A stretch of DNA of 8,659 nt from Rubrobacter sp. (GTDB lineage: Bacteria; Actinomycetota; Rubrobacteria; Rubrobacterales; Rubrobacteraceae): assembly GCA_019247245.1 (NCBI GenBank), contig JAFAPF010000280.1, positions 1-8,659 on the forward strand, read 5' to 3'. Numbering within the stretch: the first letter of the stretch is position 1; every line of letters begins with the position of its first letter. The position numbers and the translations under genes were made by a program. The notes under the pieces were generated by a model, which did not search any database, had not been told where the DNA came from, and worked only from the letters and a program-made list of their open reading frames with translations. Of the stretch, positions 1 to 5,339 are shown in pieces.

Positions 1-46
1 AGGGCAGTGACAAATGTTTGTGTACACAAACATTTGTCACTGCCCT
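1..46. repeat. Perfect 46-bp spacer-less palindrome
   Basis: All 23 base pairs are symmetric about the 23/24 boundary: the left arm starts AGGGCAGTGACAAATG and the right arm ends CATTTGTCACTGCCCT, with the core TGTTTGTGTACACAAACA. As RNA it could fold into a hairpin of about 21 bp with a 4-nt loop. No T-run follows, so it is not a textbook intrinsic terminator, although it could end transcription of the gene upstream (jag or yidC would be expected there). It begins exactly at the window edge, so the palindrome may extend further left, or it may be a foldback artefact at a contig end. What is seen is the symmetry; its function is unknown. Confidence 0.9.
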
Positions 47-77
47 GAGGTTTAAGGCTGGGAGTATCCCAATGATG

Positions 78-93
78 TGTTTCACGTGAAACA
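78..93. promoter_or_regulatory. parS: parS centromere site (ParB-binding)
   Basis: The 16-bp perfect palindrome TGTTTCACGTGAAACA is the canonical bacterial chromosomal parS sequence (one base different from the commonly cited B. subtilis site TGTTCCACGTGAAACA). ParB loads here as a CTP-dependent clamp, spreads on flanking DNA, and ParA moves the complex. The site ends 9 bp before the rsmG start codon and lies about 1.6 kb from the parB gene in this window, so the module is complete in cis. ParB occupancy could also affect rsmG transcription or readthrough; that part is inference. Confidence 0.95.
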
Positions 94-102
94 TTAGCCA
101 TA

Positions 103-828
103 ATGACAGAGCTTGAGCAGCTGAGGTCCCAGGCCGAAAGTTGGGGAGTGCACTTGAGCAACGCGCAGCTATCGATGATGGGCAATTATGCGTATGTTCT
201 CGCAAGCTACGAGTTAGCTAGCGTCATCGGTCCCAAGGAGCGTGCCAAGATAATCCTTGAGCACTTAAGTGACGCTTTGAGTTGTTATGTAGTACAGGAT
301 TTACACTGGGTTAGTTCCGTCATAGACGTAGGAGCGGGAGGAGGATTACCTGGGATACCGTTGGGTATCGTGCGCTCCGATCTTCACGTAACATTGCTAG
401 AAGCCATTGAGAAAAAAGTACGCTTTCTCAATTATGCACAGGCGGCACTAGGCCTCCCCAACGTAGGGGTGCTCCATGCGCGCGCGGAGGAGGCAGCAAA
501 ACAGCCTGCTTACAGAGAGGCTTTCCAGTTCGCGAGCGCCCGTGCGCTTGCAGCACTGCCGGTGGTAGTAGAGTACTGTGCTCCATTCGTCTGCGTCGGA
601 GGTACCATCCTCGCGATGAAAGGACGGCTAGCAAAGCGGGAGCTATACACCGGGGTAGCAGCCTCGCGCGAACTGGGGGTAGAGTTCCGCGAGGTACGAG
701 AAGTAAAGTATCAAGCACACCTTCCGCAGAAAGAGCGCAATCTAGTAGTGCTCGACAAAGTGGCCGCCACTCCTAGCAGGTTTCCCCGTAGAGTAGGGGT
801 GGCAAAAAAAAGGCCACTAGGGTCTTAA
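103..828 (+). CDS. rsmG: 16S rRNA (guanine-N7) methyltransferase RsmG (GidB)
   Basis: RsmG is a cytoplasmic S-adenosylmethionine-dependent enzyme that makes the m7G modification in the 530 loop of 16S rRNA (G527 in E. coli numbering). The 241-aa length is normal for the family. The SAM-binding motif I is DVGAGGGLPGIPL at residues 75-87, the acidic ribose-contact position is E100 (LLE), ARAE lies at 126-129, and the family blocks SARALAALP (145-153) and GGTILAMKG (166-174) are present. The C-terminus has the expected RFPRRVGVAKKRPL (226-239). ATG 103 is the only reasonable start: the frame upstream hits a TGA at 73-75 without another ATG, GTG or TTG, and the protein begins at the family's usual N-terminus. 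No clear Shine-Dalgarno precedes it, because parS occupies the leader. It may be cotranscribed with an upstream jag/yidC operon outside the window. Confidence 0.95.
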   Translation: MTELEQLRSQAESWGVHLSNAQLSMMGNYAYVLASYELASVIGPKERAKIILEHLSDALSCYVVQDLHWVSSVIDVGAGGGLPGIPLGIVRSDLHVTLLEAIEKKVRFLNYAQAALGLPNVGVLHARAEEAAKQPAYREAFQFASARALAALPVVVEYCAPFVCVGGTILAMKGRLAKRELYTGVAASRELGVEFREVREVKYQAHLPQKERNLVVLDKVAATPSRFPRRVGVAKKRPLGS

Positions 829-856
829 CCGGGAGAACAACCTGCACGAACCCCAT

Positions 857-927
857 TAGGCTACCAGGTATTGTGGTCTGAAGAAGCCTACCCCAGGCCG
901 TTGGGCCCTTCGAACACTTTTGCCCAA
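857..927 (+). other. Possible RNA hairpins between rsmG and parA
   Basis: In the 132-bp gap between rsmG and parA, TAGGCT (857-862) pairs with AGCCTA (885-890) around an inner ACCA/TGGT helix (863-866 with 874-877), giving a two-part stem with a 7-nt bulge. A second weak inverted repeat, TTGGGC (901-906) with GCCCAA (922-927), follows. Neither has a U-tract, so an intrinsic terminator is not supported. They may be a 5' leader structure of parA or chance pairing. Confidence 0.25.
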
Positions 928-960
928 AGACGGGGCGAGCTGTGAGACAGGCATGCTAAG

Positions 961-1734
961 ATGCCGGCGGTGGCTACCGTAATTGCCATAGCGAACCAAA
1001 AGGGTGGAGTTGGCAAAAGCACCACCGCGATCAACCTGGCCGCCTATCTAGCGGAGTTAGGACAGAAGGTTTTGATCGTGGATATGGACCCTCAAGGCAA
1101 CGCTACCAGTGGCCTAGGGATTTCGACGGGCGACGACGGCTGCATATACGACGTTCTTCTAGACGGTAAGTGCCTCGATCAAGTGGTAGTAAAGACCGAA
1201 GTCGACAACCTTGAGGTTGCGCCTGCTACTGTTAACCTCGTGGGTGCGGAAGTGGAACTCGTCTCTACACTGGCACGCGAATTCAAGTTAAAGCGCGCTC
1301 TAGAGAAATTGCCACCCGAGGCTTACGCCCGCGTATTGGTGGACTGTCCCCCGTCTCTGGATCTGCTTACGCTAAACGCGCTCACCGCCGCGGACGAAGT
1401 TTTGATACCCATACAGTGCGAGTATTACGCCCTAGAAGGCCTTACGCAGCTTATGAGGAGCATAAGGATGGTGCGGGAAGAACTAAATCCGGACCTGAAG
1501 ATCAGGGGGGTACTCTTGACCATGTTCGATACTCGCACCAACCTGGCCCACCAGGTAGTCGACGAGGTGCGTACGTTCTTCGGAGATCAGGTGTTTCACA
1601 CGGTAATACCCCGCAACGTAAGGCTGAGCGAGGCCCCCAGCTTTGGCTTGCCGGTAACCTTATATGCTCCAAAGAGCGTAGGCGCGGAGGCCTACGCCGC
1701 TGTGGCGAAGGAGGTCTTAAGCCGTGGTAGATAG
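961..1734 (+). CDS. parA: Chromosome partitioning ATPase ParA (Soj)
   Basis: This is a Walker-type partition ATPase that dimerises on ATP, binds the nucleoid nonspecifically and is stimulated by ParB-parS to drive origin segregation. In many bacteria it also influences DnaA. The deviant Walker A box KGGVGKST is at residues 14-21 with the signature lysine K14, switch I VDMDPQGN at 40-47, and Walker B VLVDCPPS at 125-132. The 257-aa length and the short N-terminus are of the chromosomal Soj type, without the DNA-binding N-terminal domain of large plasmid ParAs. The IPRNVRLSEAPSFG block (216-229) is typical of chromosomal Soj. The ATG at 961 has no obvious ribosome site; GTG 970 (codon 4) is a possible alternative. 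Its 3' end overlaps parB by 11 bp, so the two form one operon. Confidence 0.96.
   Translation: MPAVATVIAIANQKGGVGKSTTAINLAAYLAELGQKVLIVDMDPQGNATSGLGISTGDDGCIYDVLLDGKCLDQVVVKTEVDNLEVAPATVNLVGAEVELVSTLAREFKLKRALEKLPPEAYARVLVDCPPSLDLLTLNALTAADEVLIPIQCEYYALEGLTQLMRSIRMVREELNPDLKIRGVLLTMFDTRTNLAHQVVDEVRTFFGDQVFHTVIPRNVRLSEAPSFGLPVTLYAPKSVGAEAYAAVAKEVLSRGR
1708..1715 (+). promoter_or_regulatory. Ribosome-binding site for parB
   Basis: AAGGAGGT inside the 3' end of parA lies 8 nt before GTG 1724. This near-perfect Shine-Dalgarno fixes the non-ATG start of parB and implies coupled translation of parA and parB. Confidence 0.9.
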
Positions 1735-2608
1735 GCGCGGGTTGGGTAGGGGACTATCGGCACTGATATCGGCCGGGGACAGCGTTGGGGGACTACGGTT
1801 CGAGGAAGTGCCCGTCTCGGCGGTTCGACCGAACACTCACCAGCCCCGCCGCTCTTTCTCGGAGGCAAGTATAAAAGAGCTTGCGGCTTCCATACGTGAG
1901 GTCGGTATCTTGCAACCACTCGTGATCCGCTCGACAGAGCGCGGTTTCGAGTTGATAGCGGGAGAGAGGAGGCTCAGGGCCGCAAGAGAGGCAGGTCTCG
2001 ACCGGGTCCCAGTCCTAATACGGGAGGCTGAGGACAGCGAGTCGATGGAGATGGCCCTTGTAGAGAATCTGCAGCGGGAAGACCTCAACCCCCTGGAAAC
2101 CGCGGCTGCGTACCAAGCCTTGATGGACGGTTTCGGTTTTACAAAAGATCAGCTTGCCCACCGGTTGGGGAAGAGCCGAGCCGCGGTTTCTAATACGCTA
2201 CGTCTTACCCGTCTGCCAGAACGTATCCGCCTGATGGTGCTGGAGGAGCAGCTATCGGAGGGGCACGCCCGCGCGTTGCTCGGCCTGGAGACTGAGGAGC
2301 ACATGCTCGGCGTAGCTGAGAAGGTGCGGGCCGATAAGCTCTCCGTTCGGAGAACCGAAGACTTGGTACGGGAGGAACTCTTAGGGAGGCCGCCGAGCCC
2401 GGAAGAAGGAGAACAGCTAGCCGGAGAGCAGGAACAGGCCGACCAATATGACGATGCGGCGCGTTTGATAGGGGAAATGCTGAGGTTGCCGACGCGTGTA
2501 CGGGCGTTACGTAAAGGGGGGAAGGTCGAAATACGCTTCCGCAAAGAAGAAGAGCTGGAGACGCTGCTCACCCTGCTCACGGGCAACAGCAGAAGGGATA
2601 AAGTCTGA
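1724..2608 (+). CDS. parB: Chromosome partitioning protein ParB (Spo0J), CTPase clamp
   Basis: ParB binds parS, hydrolyses CTP and spreads as a sliding clamp, forming the partition complex that ParA moves and that recruits SMC. The 294-aa protein starts with the ParA-activating basic motif RRGLGRGLSALI (4-15). The CTP-binding N-domain follows, with QPRR (40-43), GERR (80-83) and ENLQREDLNP (114-123). The parS-reading helix-turn-helix is around 138-162 (TKDQLAHRLGKSRAAVSNTL). An acidic linker (about 214-240) precedes the C-terminal dimerisation domain, which carries basic residues (RKGGKVEIRFRKEEELETLL). GTG 1724 is chosen because of the strong AAGGAGGT 8 nt upstream and the match to the family N-terminus. 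A cognate parS lies at 78-93, and no key motif is missing. Confidence 0.97.
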   Translation: MVDRRGLGRGLSALISAGDSVGGLRFEEVPVSAVRPNTHQPRRSFSEASIKELAASIREVGILQPLVIRSTERGFELIAGERRLRAAREAGLDRVPVLIREAEDSESMEMALVENLQREDLNPLETAAAYQALMDGFGFTKDQLAHRLGKSRAAVSNTLRLTRLPERIRLMVLEEQLSEGHARALLGLETEEHMLGVAEKVRADKLSVRRTEDLVREELLGRPPSPEEGEQLAGEQEQADQYDDAARLIGEMLRLPTRVRALRKGGKVEIRFRKEEELETLLTLLTGNSRRDKV

Positions 2609-2976
2609 TCGGTACATTTCTAACCCAGCGTCTAACAGTGTTTCGGCCCGCAAATTCGTATGGTCCACTATCCAATTTTGCACAAAGCTAATGTAGTTGG
2701 GACGCTGCTGGTGTTACGACGTGGCCGCCTTCTGGAGAGGGGAGGTATAACCAACGGGGTAGAAAGACAGTGGGCGCTCTGGTAGCCCTTATGACGATCA
2801 CCTTGTTCTCCCGGAATCGAACCTCTGAACGTTACGGAAGTCGGATTTACCGGAGCCTGTTTGGAGGAAACGCAGGCCCGTGAGGGCTCGTACATAAGCC
2901 ACTGTTCTAACGGCTAAACTGCCTGTATGCTAAAAACGCTCGAAGTAACTACACTCCATGCCTCCGGAGGTGCAGT
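2609..2976. other. 368-bp gene-free stretch between parB and the TPR gene
   Basis: No convincing protein or known RNA gene was found on either strand. Visible structures are a bulged hairpin, GCCTGTTT (2855-2862) pairing with AAACGCAGGC (2868-2877) with a CG bulge, and AGCC (2897-2900) pairing with GGCT (2912-2915). No U-tract follows the parB stop, so no intrinsic terminator is evident. A T-arm-like string occurs on the - strand at 2813-2823, but no cloverleaf can be drawn. The only antisense reading frame, about 75 codons, has no recognisable protein features. Confidence 0.5.
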
Positions 2977-2981
2977 ATGGA
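2955..2981 (+). promoter_or_regulatory. Ribosome-binding site of the TPR gene within a potential hairpin
   Basis: GGAGGT (2966-2971) is a strong Shine-Dalgarno 5 nt before ATG 2977. It sits in the perfect 10-bp palindrome CCTCCGGAGG (2961-2970). Flanking bases can nest further: TCCA (2955-2958) with TGGA (2978-2981) and TGC (2959-2961) with GCA (2972-2974). The ribosome site and part of the start codon could therefore be partly sequestered. The ribosome site is secure; the regulatory hairpin is inference. Confidence 0.6.
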
Positions 2982-3321
2982 AACCTCACGAGCCGACATG
3001 TTCCGCCAGCTCCTCAACAGGGACCCAAATAACTCCATGCTCCTCTATTCCATGGGCATCGAGCTATTCAAGAAGCAGAAGTATGCCGAGGCTAGGGAGT
3101 ACCTCAGCCGAGCCATACGAAACAAGCCAGATTACTCCGTGGCTTACCGAACGCTCGGGCGGGTGTTATACGAACTCGGTGAGGATGCCGAGGCCCGCAG
3201 GGTGTTCGCCGAGGGGCGAAAGGTAGCTAGGAGTAACGGAGATCTCCAGACTATCAAGGAGATAGATGTTTTCGTACGCCGGGCAGAGAAGCGCGGTGGG
3301 GGAGAAGTCGGTACATCGTAA
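2977..3321 (+). CDS. Small tetratricopeptide-repeat (TPR) protein
   Basis: This is a 114-aa soluble protein built of about two TPR units. Repeat 1 spans roughly residues 19-54 (NSMLLYSMGIELFKKQKYAEA, then the helix B segment REYLSRAIRNKP). Repeat 2 spans roughly 55-88 (YSVAYRTLGRVLYELGEDAEA, then RRVFAEGRKVA). A charged capping helix follows, with a basic and glycine-rich tail (RRAEKRGGGEVGTS). The N-terminal RQLLNRDPNNS block is the usual cap in stand-alone small TPR proteins. Such proteins are protein-protein adaptors, and the partner cannot be told from the sequence. There is no signal peptide or membrane segment. ATG 2977 has GGAGGT 5 nt upstream. The gene is flanked by two long noncoding gaps, so it is probably transcribed on its own. 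The family call is firm; a specific role is not known. Confidence 0.85.
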   Translation: METSRADMFRQLLNRDPNNSMLLYSMGIELFKKQKYAEAREYLSRAIRNKPDYSVAYRTLGRVLYELGEDAEARRVFAEGRKVARSNGDLQTIKEIDVFVRRAEKRGGGEVGTS

Positions 3322-3477
3322 GAGAGGTGCCATCTCTATCCCAGCACTCGGCTTTCAAGCGCGACCCTAGCGACGGCCTCGGTGAGGAGCATGTTAGCTG
3401 AGATGAAAAGATCGTTGGCGTCATTATTAGTTACCTCTTGTTGTGCCTTCCGTCCGTACTTTCCCCTTCGAGTCCTT

Positions 3478-3497
3478 ACTCCCGCTTCCTCGGGAGT
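3478..3497 (+). terminator. Weak candidate terminator hairpin
   Basis: ACTCCCG (3478-3484) pairs perfectly with CGGGAGT (3491-3497) around a 6-nt loop. The following bases are only moderately T-rich (TCCTTACGCT) and it lies about 157 bp past the TPR stop codon, so terminator function is uncertain. Confidence 0.3.
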
Positions 3498-3627
3498 TCC
3501 TTACGCTCTAATTAATACCCAAATGGGGTAACCCCAGCAAATCCTACCCTGCAGTGTGATTGTGTGTTGAGAAGGGCTTCGCTAGCTACGGCGCATCGTT
3601 ATAAAATGCTCCACTGTGCAGGACGAA

Positions 3628-3634
3628 AGAAGGA
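3628..3634 (+). promoter_or_regulatory. Ribosome-binding site for the DUF92 gene
   Basis: AGAAGGA lies 6 nt before GTG 3641 and 9 nt before ATG 3644. It supports initiation here but does not distinguish between the two adjacent in-frame starts. Confidence 0.65.
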
Positions 3635-3640
3635 CAGCAT

Positions 3641-4345
3641 GTGATGGCAGACTTCAGTAACCTGGCCGCCGCCTTCTTGGTGACGGGCTTCTTCGCCGGG
3701 CTTGTGTACGCTCTGAGGATGGCGACATGGGGTGGAGCTTTAGGGGGCTTCGTCGTGGGGGTCGTAGTCTATGCCTCCCTTGGATTACAGGGGTTCGCGG
3801 TCCTCACGCTCTTCGTAGTAGGCGGCTCTCTCCTCACCCGTCTCGGTTTCCGGAGCAAAGAGCGCCAGGGTGCTGCCGAAGCCCAGAAAGGTCGCCGCGG
3901 CGCCAGGAACGCCTTCGCCAACTGCGGCGTCGCCCTCCTGTGCGCTCTTCTTGCTGCCTTGACTACCTCCGGAGCAGTCGTAGCGGCCTTCATCGCCGCT
4001 CTGGGCGCCGCCTTCGCCGACACCGCAGAATCCGAGGTGGGGCAGCTCTACAGTCGCTCTCCGTATCTCATCACCACGCTCCAGGAGGTCCCGCCCGGGA
4101 CGGACGGAGCGGTGTCCGTGCCGGGAACGCTCGCTGGGCTTGCCGCCGCGGGGCTCACCGCCCTTCTCGGTCTTGCGCTGGGGATTGTTACGGGACCAAG
4201 CATCATGCTTCTCATAGCGCTTGCAGCGTTCTTAGGAAGCGTGATGGACAGCCTCATAGGCGCATTGGTGCCGAGCGTCGGTAATGAGGTTACAAACGTC
4301 CTTTGCACACTCGTTGCAGCTGGGTTGGCTTTCTTTTTAGCGTAG
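3641..4345 (+). CDS. DUF92 family integral membrane protein (VTE6/prenyl-phosphate kinase-like)
   Basis: This 234-aa polytopic inner-membrane protein has about six or seven hydrophobic segments (roughly 7-25, 30-48, 50-67, 95-125, 160-182, 185-208, 217-233). DUF92 hallmarks are in order: LTRLGFRSKERQGAAE (65-80), KGRRGARNAFANCGVA (83-98), ADTAESEVGQL (126-136), LITTLQEVPPGTDGAVS (143-159), GSVMDSLIGA (199-208) and a final N-x-x-TN block (215-219). The family includes plant VTE6, a phytyl-phosphate kinase, and resembles CTP-dependent polyprenol kinases. The substrate of bacterial members is mostly unassigned, so a lipid-phosphate kinase role is inference. Starts GTG 3641 and ATG 3644 are both in frame behind AGAAGGA; ATG 3644 is probably used. 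By eye it is more GC-rich in codon choice than rsmG. It converges on the glycosyltransferase operon with 72 bp between stop codons. Confidence 0.88.
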   Translation: MMADFSNLAAAFLVTGFFAGLVYALRMATWGGALGGFVVGVVVYASLGLQGFAVLTLFVVGGSLLTRLGFRSKERQGAAEAQKGRRGARNAFANCGVALLCALLAALTTSGAVVAAFIAALGAAFADTAESEVGQLYSRSPYLITTLQEVPPGTDGAVSVPGTLAGLAAAGLTALLGLALGIVTGPSIMLLIALAAFLGSVMDSLIGALVPSVGNEVTNVLCTLVAAGLAFFLA

Positions 4346-4417
4346 TTTGCACTCCTTCGCGTGTTGCGGTATCCTCGGCGTTACGCATCTCGGTTGAAAC
4401 CTCGATCATGTGCCATG

Positions 4418-5251
4418 CTACTTTCTATCTCCCATCTCGCACGCTCCGGCTGTCCGAGGCAACACTACCCTACGCAAAGGTCGAGGTTGGCGGCGCAGAA
4501 GGCGCTCTATACGCACCCGCAAGAGCCCCTTTATGTCCTTTATGGCTGTAGAAGATACATCCACCCGGCTGTCTAAATCCTCAATCCAGTCAACCGGTAC
4601 CTCAGAGATGCGATAGCCCCCCTCTTCGGCTAGCAAGAGCAACTCTGTGTCAAAGAACCACTCTCCATCCTTGACTTGGAGCACCAGCTCCTGGGCCACA
4701 CTGCGCTTTAGCGCCTTAAAGCCGCACTGCGCATCAGAGAAGCGGTTGGCGAACATCACTTTGATCAGTAGGTTGTAGCAGCGTGAGATTACCTCACGCT
4801 TCCACTGGCGCGTCACCATCGCCCCCTTAAGTAGGCGTGAGCCGATAGAAAGGTCGCTGTGCCCACTGGCCAGAGGAGCGATCAGCGGCAAAAAAGACCA
4901 TAGGTTGGTGGAGAGGTCTACATCCATATAGGCGAGGACGTCGGCCTCAGAGGCGAGCCAAGCAGCCTTTAGGGCTCGTCCACGCCCTTTCTCTTTGAGG
5001 TGCAAAACAGAGACGTGGGGGTGGTAGGCGGTAGCCAGTTCACTAGCGAGGGCTAAGGTATTGTCGGTTGAGGCGTTGTCGGCTATTACCACTGACCAGC
5101 GATAAGGGAAGTAGGTCTCCAGGTAAGCGCATAGGGTGGGTATGCTCTTTGGTAGGGCAGCCTCCTCGTTGTAGACGGGGATAACGACTTCGACCGTAAC
5201 CTGCCCGTAGGGGAGCGCCTCACTCCTCTGCGGTAGTGGTGTATTAACCAC
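4418..5251 (-). CDS. GT2 polyprenyl-phosphate glycosyltransferase (Alg5/DPM1-like)
   Basis: Enzymes of this type transfer a sugar from a nucleotide donor to a polyprenyl (dolichyl or undecaprenyl) phosphate on the cytoplasmic face. The 277-aa protein is one GT-A domain: VEVVIPVYNEE (20-30), VIADNASTDNT (55-65), KGRGRALKAAWL (88-99), the metal- and donor-binding DVD motif in YMDVDLST (108-115), GSR (137-139), the acceptor-side FSDAQCGFKAL (171-181), GEWFFDTELL (196-205) and ISEVPVDWIED (215-225). The QCGFK and WFFDTELL set is typical of the Alg5/YkcC-type branch. There are no C-terminal membrane helices, unlike GtrB/CsbB types, so membrane association is probably peripheral. The start is GTG (5249-5251), with AAAGGA on the - strand (5261-5266) 9 nt upstream. 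It is the last gene of the - strand cluster, 86 bp after the flippase-like gene. The sugar and exact lipid are not readable from the sequence. Confidence 0.92.
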   Translation of the reverse strand: MVNTPLPQRSEALPYGQVTVEVVIPVYNEEAALPKSIPTLCAYLETYFPYRWSVVIADNASTDNTLALASELATAYHPHVSVLHLKEKGRGRALKAAWLASEADVLAYMDVDLSTNLWSFLPLIAPLASGHSDLSIGSRLLKGAMVTRQWKREVISRCYNLLIKVMFANRFSDAQCGFKALKRSVAQELVLQVKDGEWFFDTELLLLAEEGGYRISEVPVDWIEDLDSRVDVSSTAIKDIKGLLRVRIERLLRRQPRPLRRVVLPRTAGACEMGDRK

Positions 5252-5252
5252 G

Positions 5253-5339
5253 AGGTTCTATCCTTTCTTGCTGACTTCTCAATCTCTTGCTCCTTACTTA
5301 GTTTGGGCCTGCGAACTATGATTAGCTTGTGAAGAACCT
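5253..5339 (-). repeat. 7-bp inverted repeat framing the flippase-GT2 gap
   Basis: AGGTTCT (5253-5259 on the + strand) is matched by its complement AGAACCT at 5333-5339. In the - strand transcript these would bring the flippase stop codon region next to the GT2 leader just before its GTG. The match is short and the spacing is 73 nt, so it may be chance. Confidence 0.25.

Larger units (their letters stand above)
3322..3640. other. 319-bp gene-free stretch between the TPR gene and the DUF92 gene
   Basis: No open frame or recognised RNA is supported here. It holds a 7-bp hairpin at 3478-3497 and two mutually exclusive small hairpins at 3516-3535: TACCC (3516-3520) with GGGTA (3526-3530), or GGGGT (3525-3529) with ACCCC (3531-3535). 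A TATAAA box at 3600-3605 lies about 36 bp before the DUF92 start, without a convincing -35 at the right distance. The region probably contains the TPR gene's terminator and the DUF92 promoter. Confidence 0.5.

Noticed and set aside
1592..1607. Second parS-like half site TGTTTCAC inside parA
   Set aside because: Only the left half matches; the right half is unrelated and the bases encode a conserved ParA segment.
2149..2586. 145-codon frame antisense to parB
   Set aside because: Its Ser/Arg-rich composition is what a shadow of a GC-rich coding frame gives, and parB on the other strand is full length with all motifs.
2813..2823. T-arm-like string GGTTCGATTCC on the - strand suggesting a tRNA
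   Set aside because: The flanking bases do not form a T stem (AGAGG against CCGGG), no anticodon or acceptor stem can be drawn, and no CCA end follows.
2668..2895. 75-codon - strand frame in the gap after parB
   Set aside because: No ribosome site or recognisable protein features were seen, and its composition looks like random translation.
2830..2915. Cobalamin-riboswitch-like fragments (GCCACTGT, GGAAGTCGG)
   Set aside because: The conserved B12 box with the AGYCAGGA...ACCTGCC segment is missing, spacing is wrong, and the downstream gene is a TPR protein with no cobalamin link.
3727..4284. 185-codon frame overlapping the DUF92 gene in another phase
   Set aside because: It is Arg-rich shadow translation with no recognisable domain; the DUF92 frame has all family motifs.
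4346..4417. Bidirectional terminator between the convergent DUF92 and GT2 genes
   Set aside because: Only a very short imperfect stem (GGTT/AACC near 4393-4400) is visible, with no T-runs on either side.
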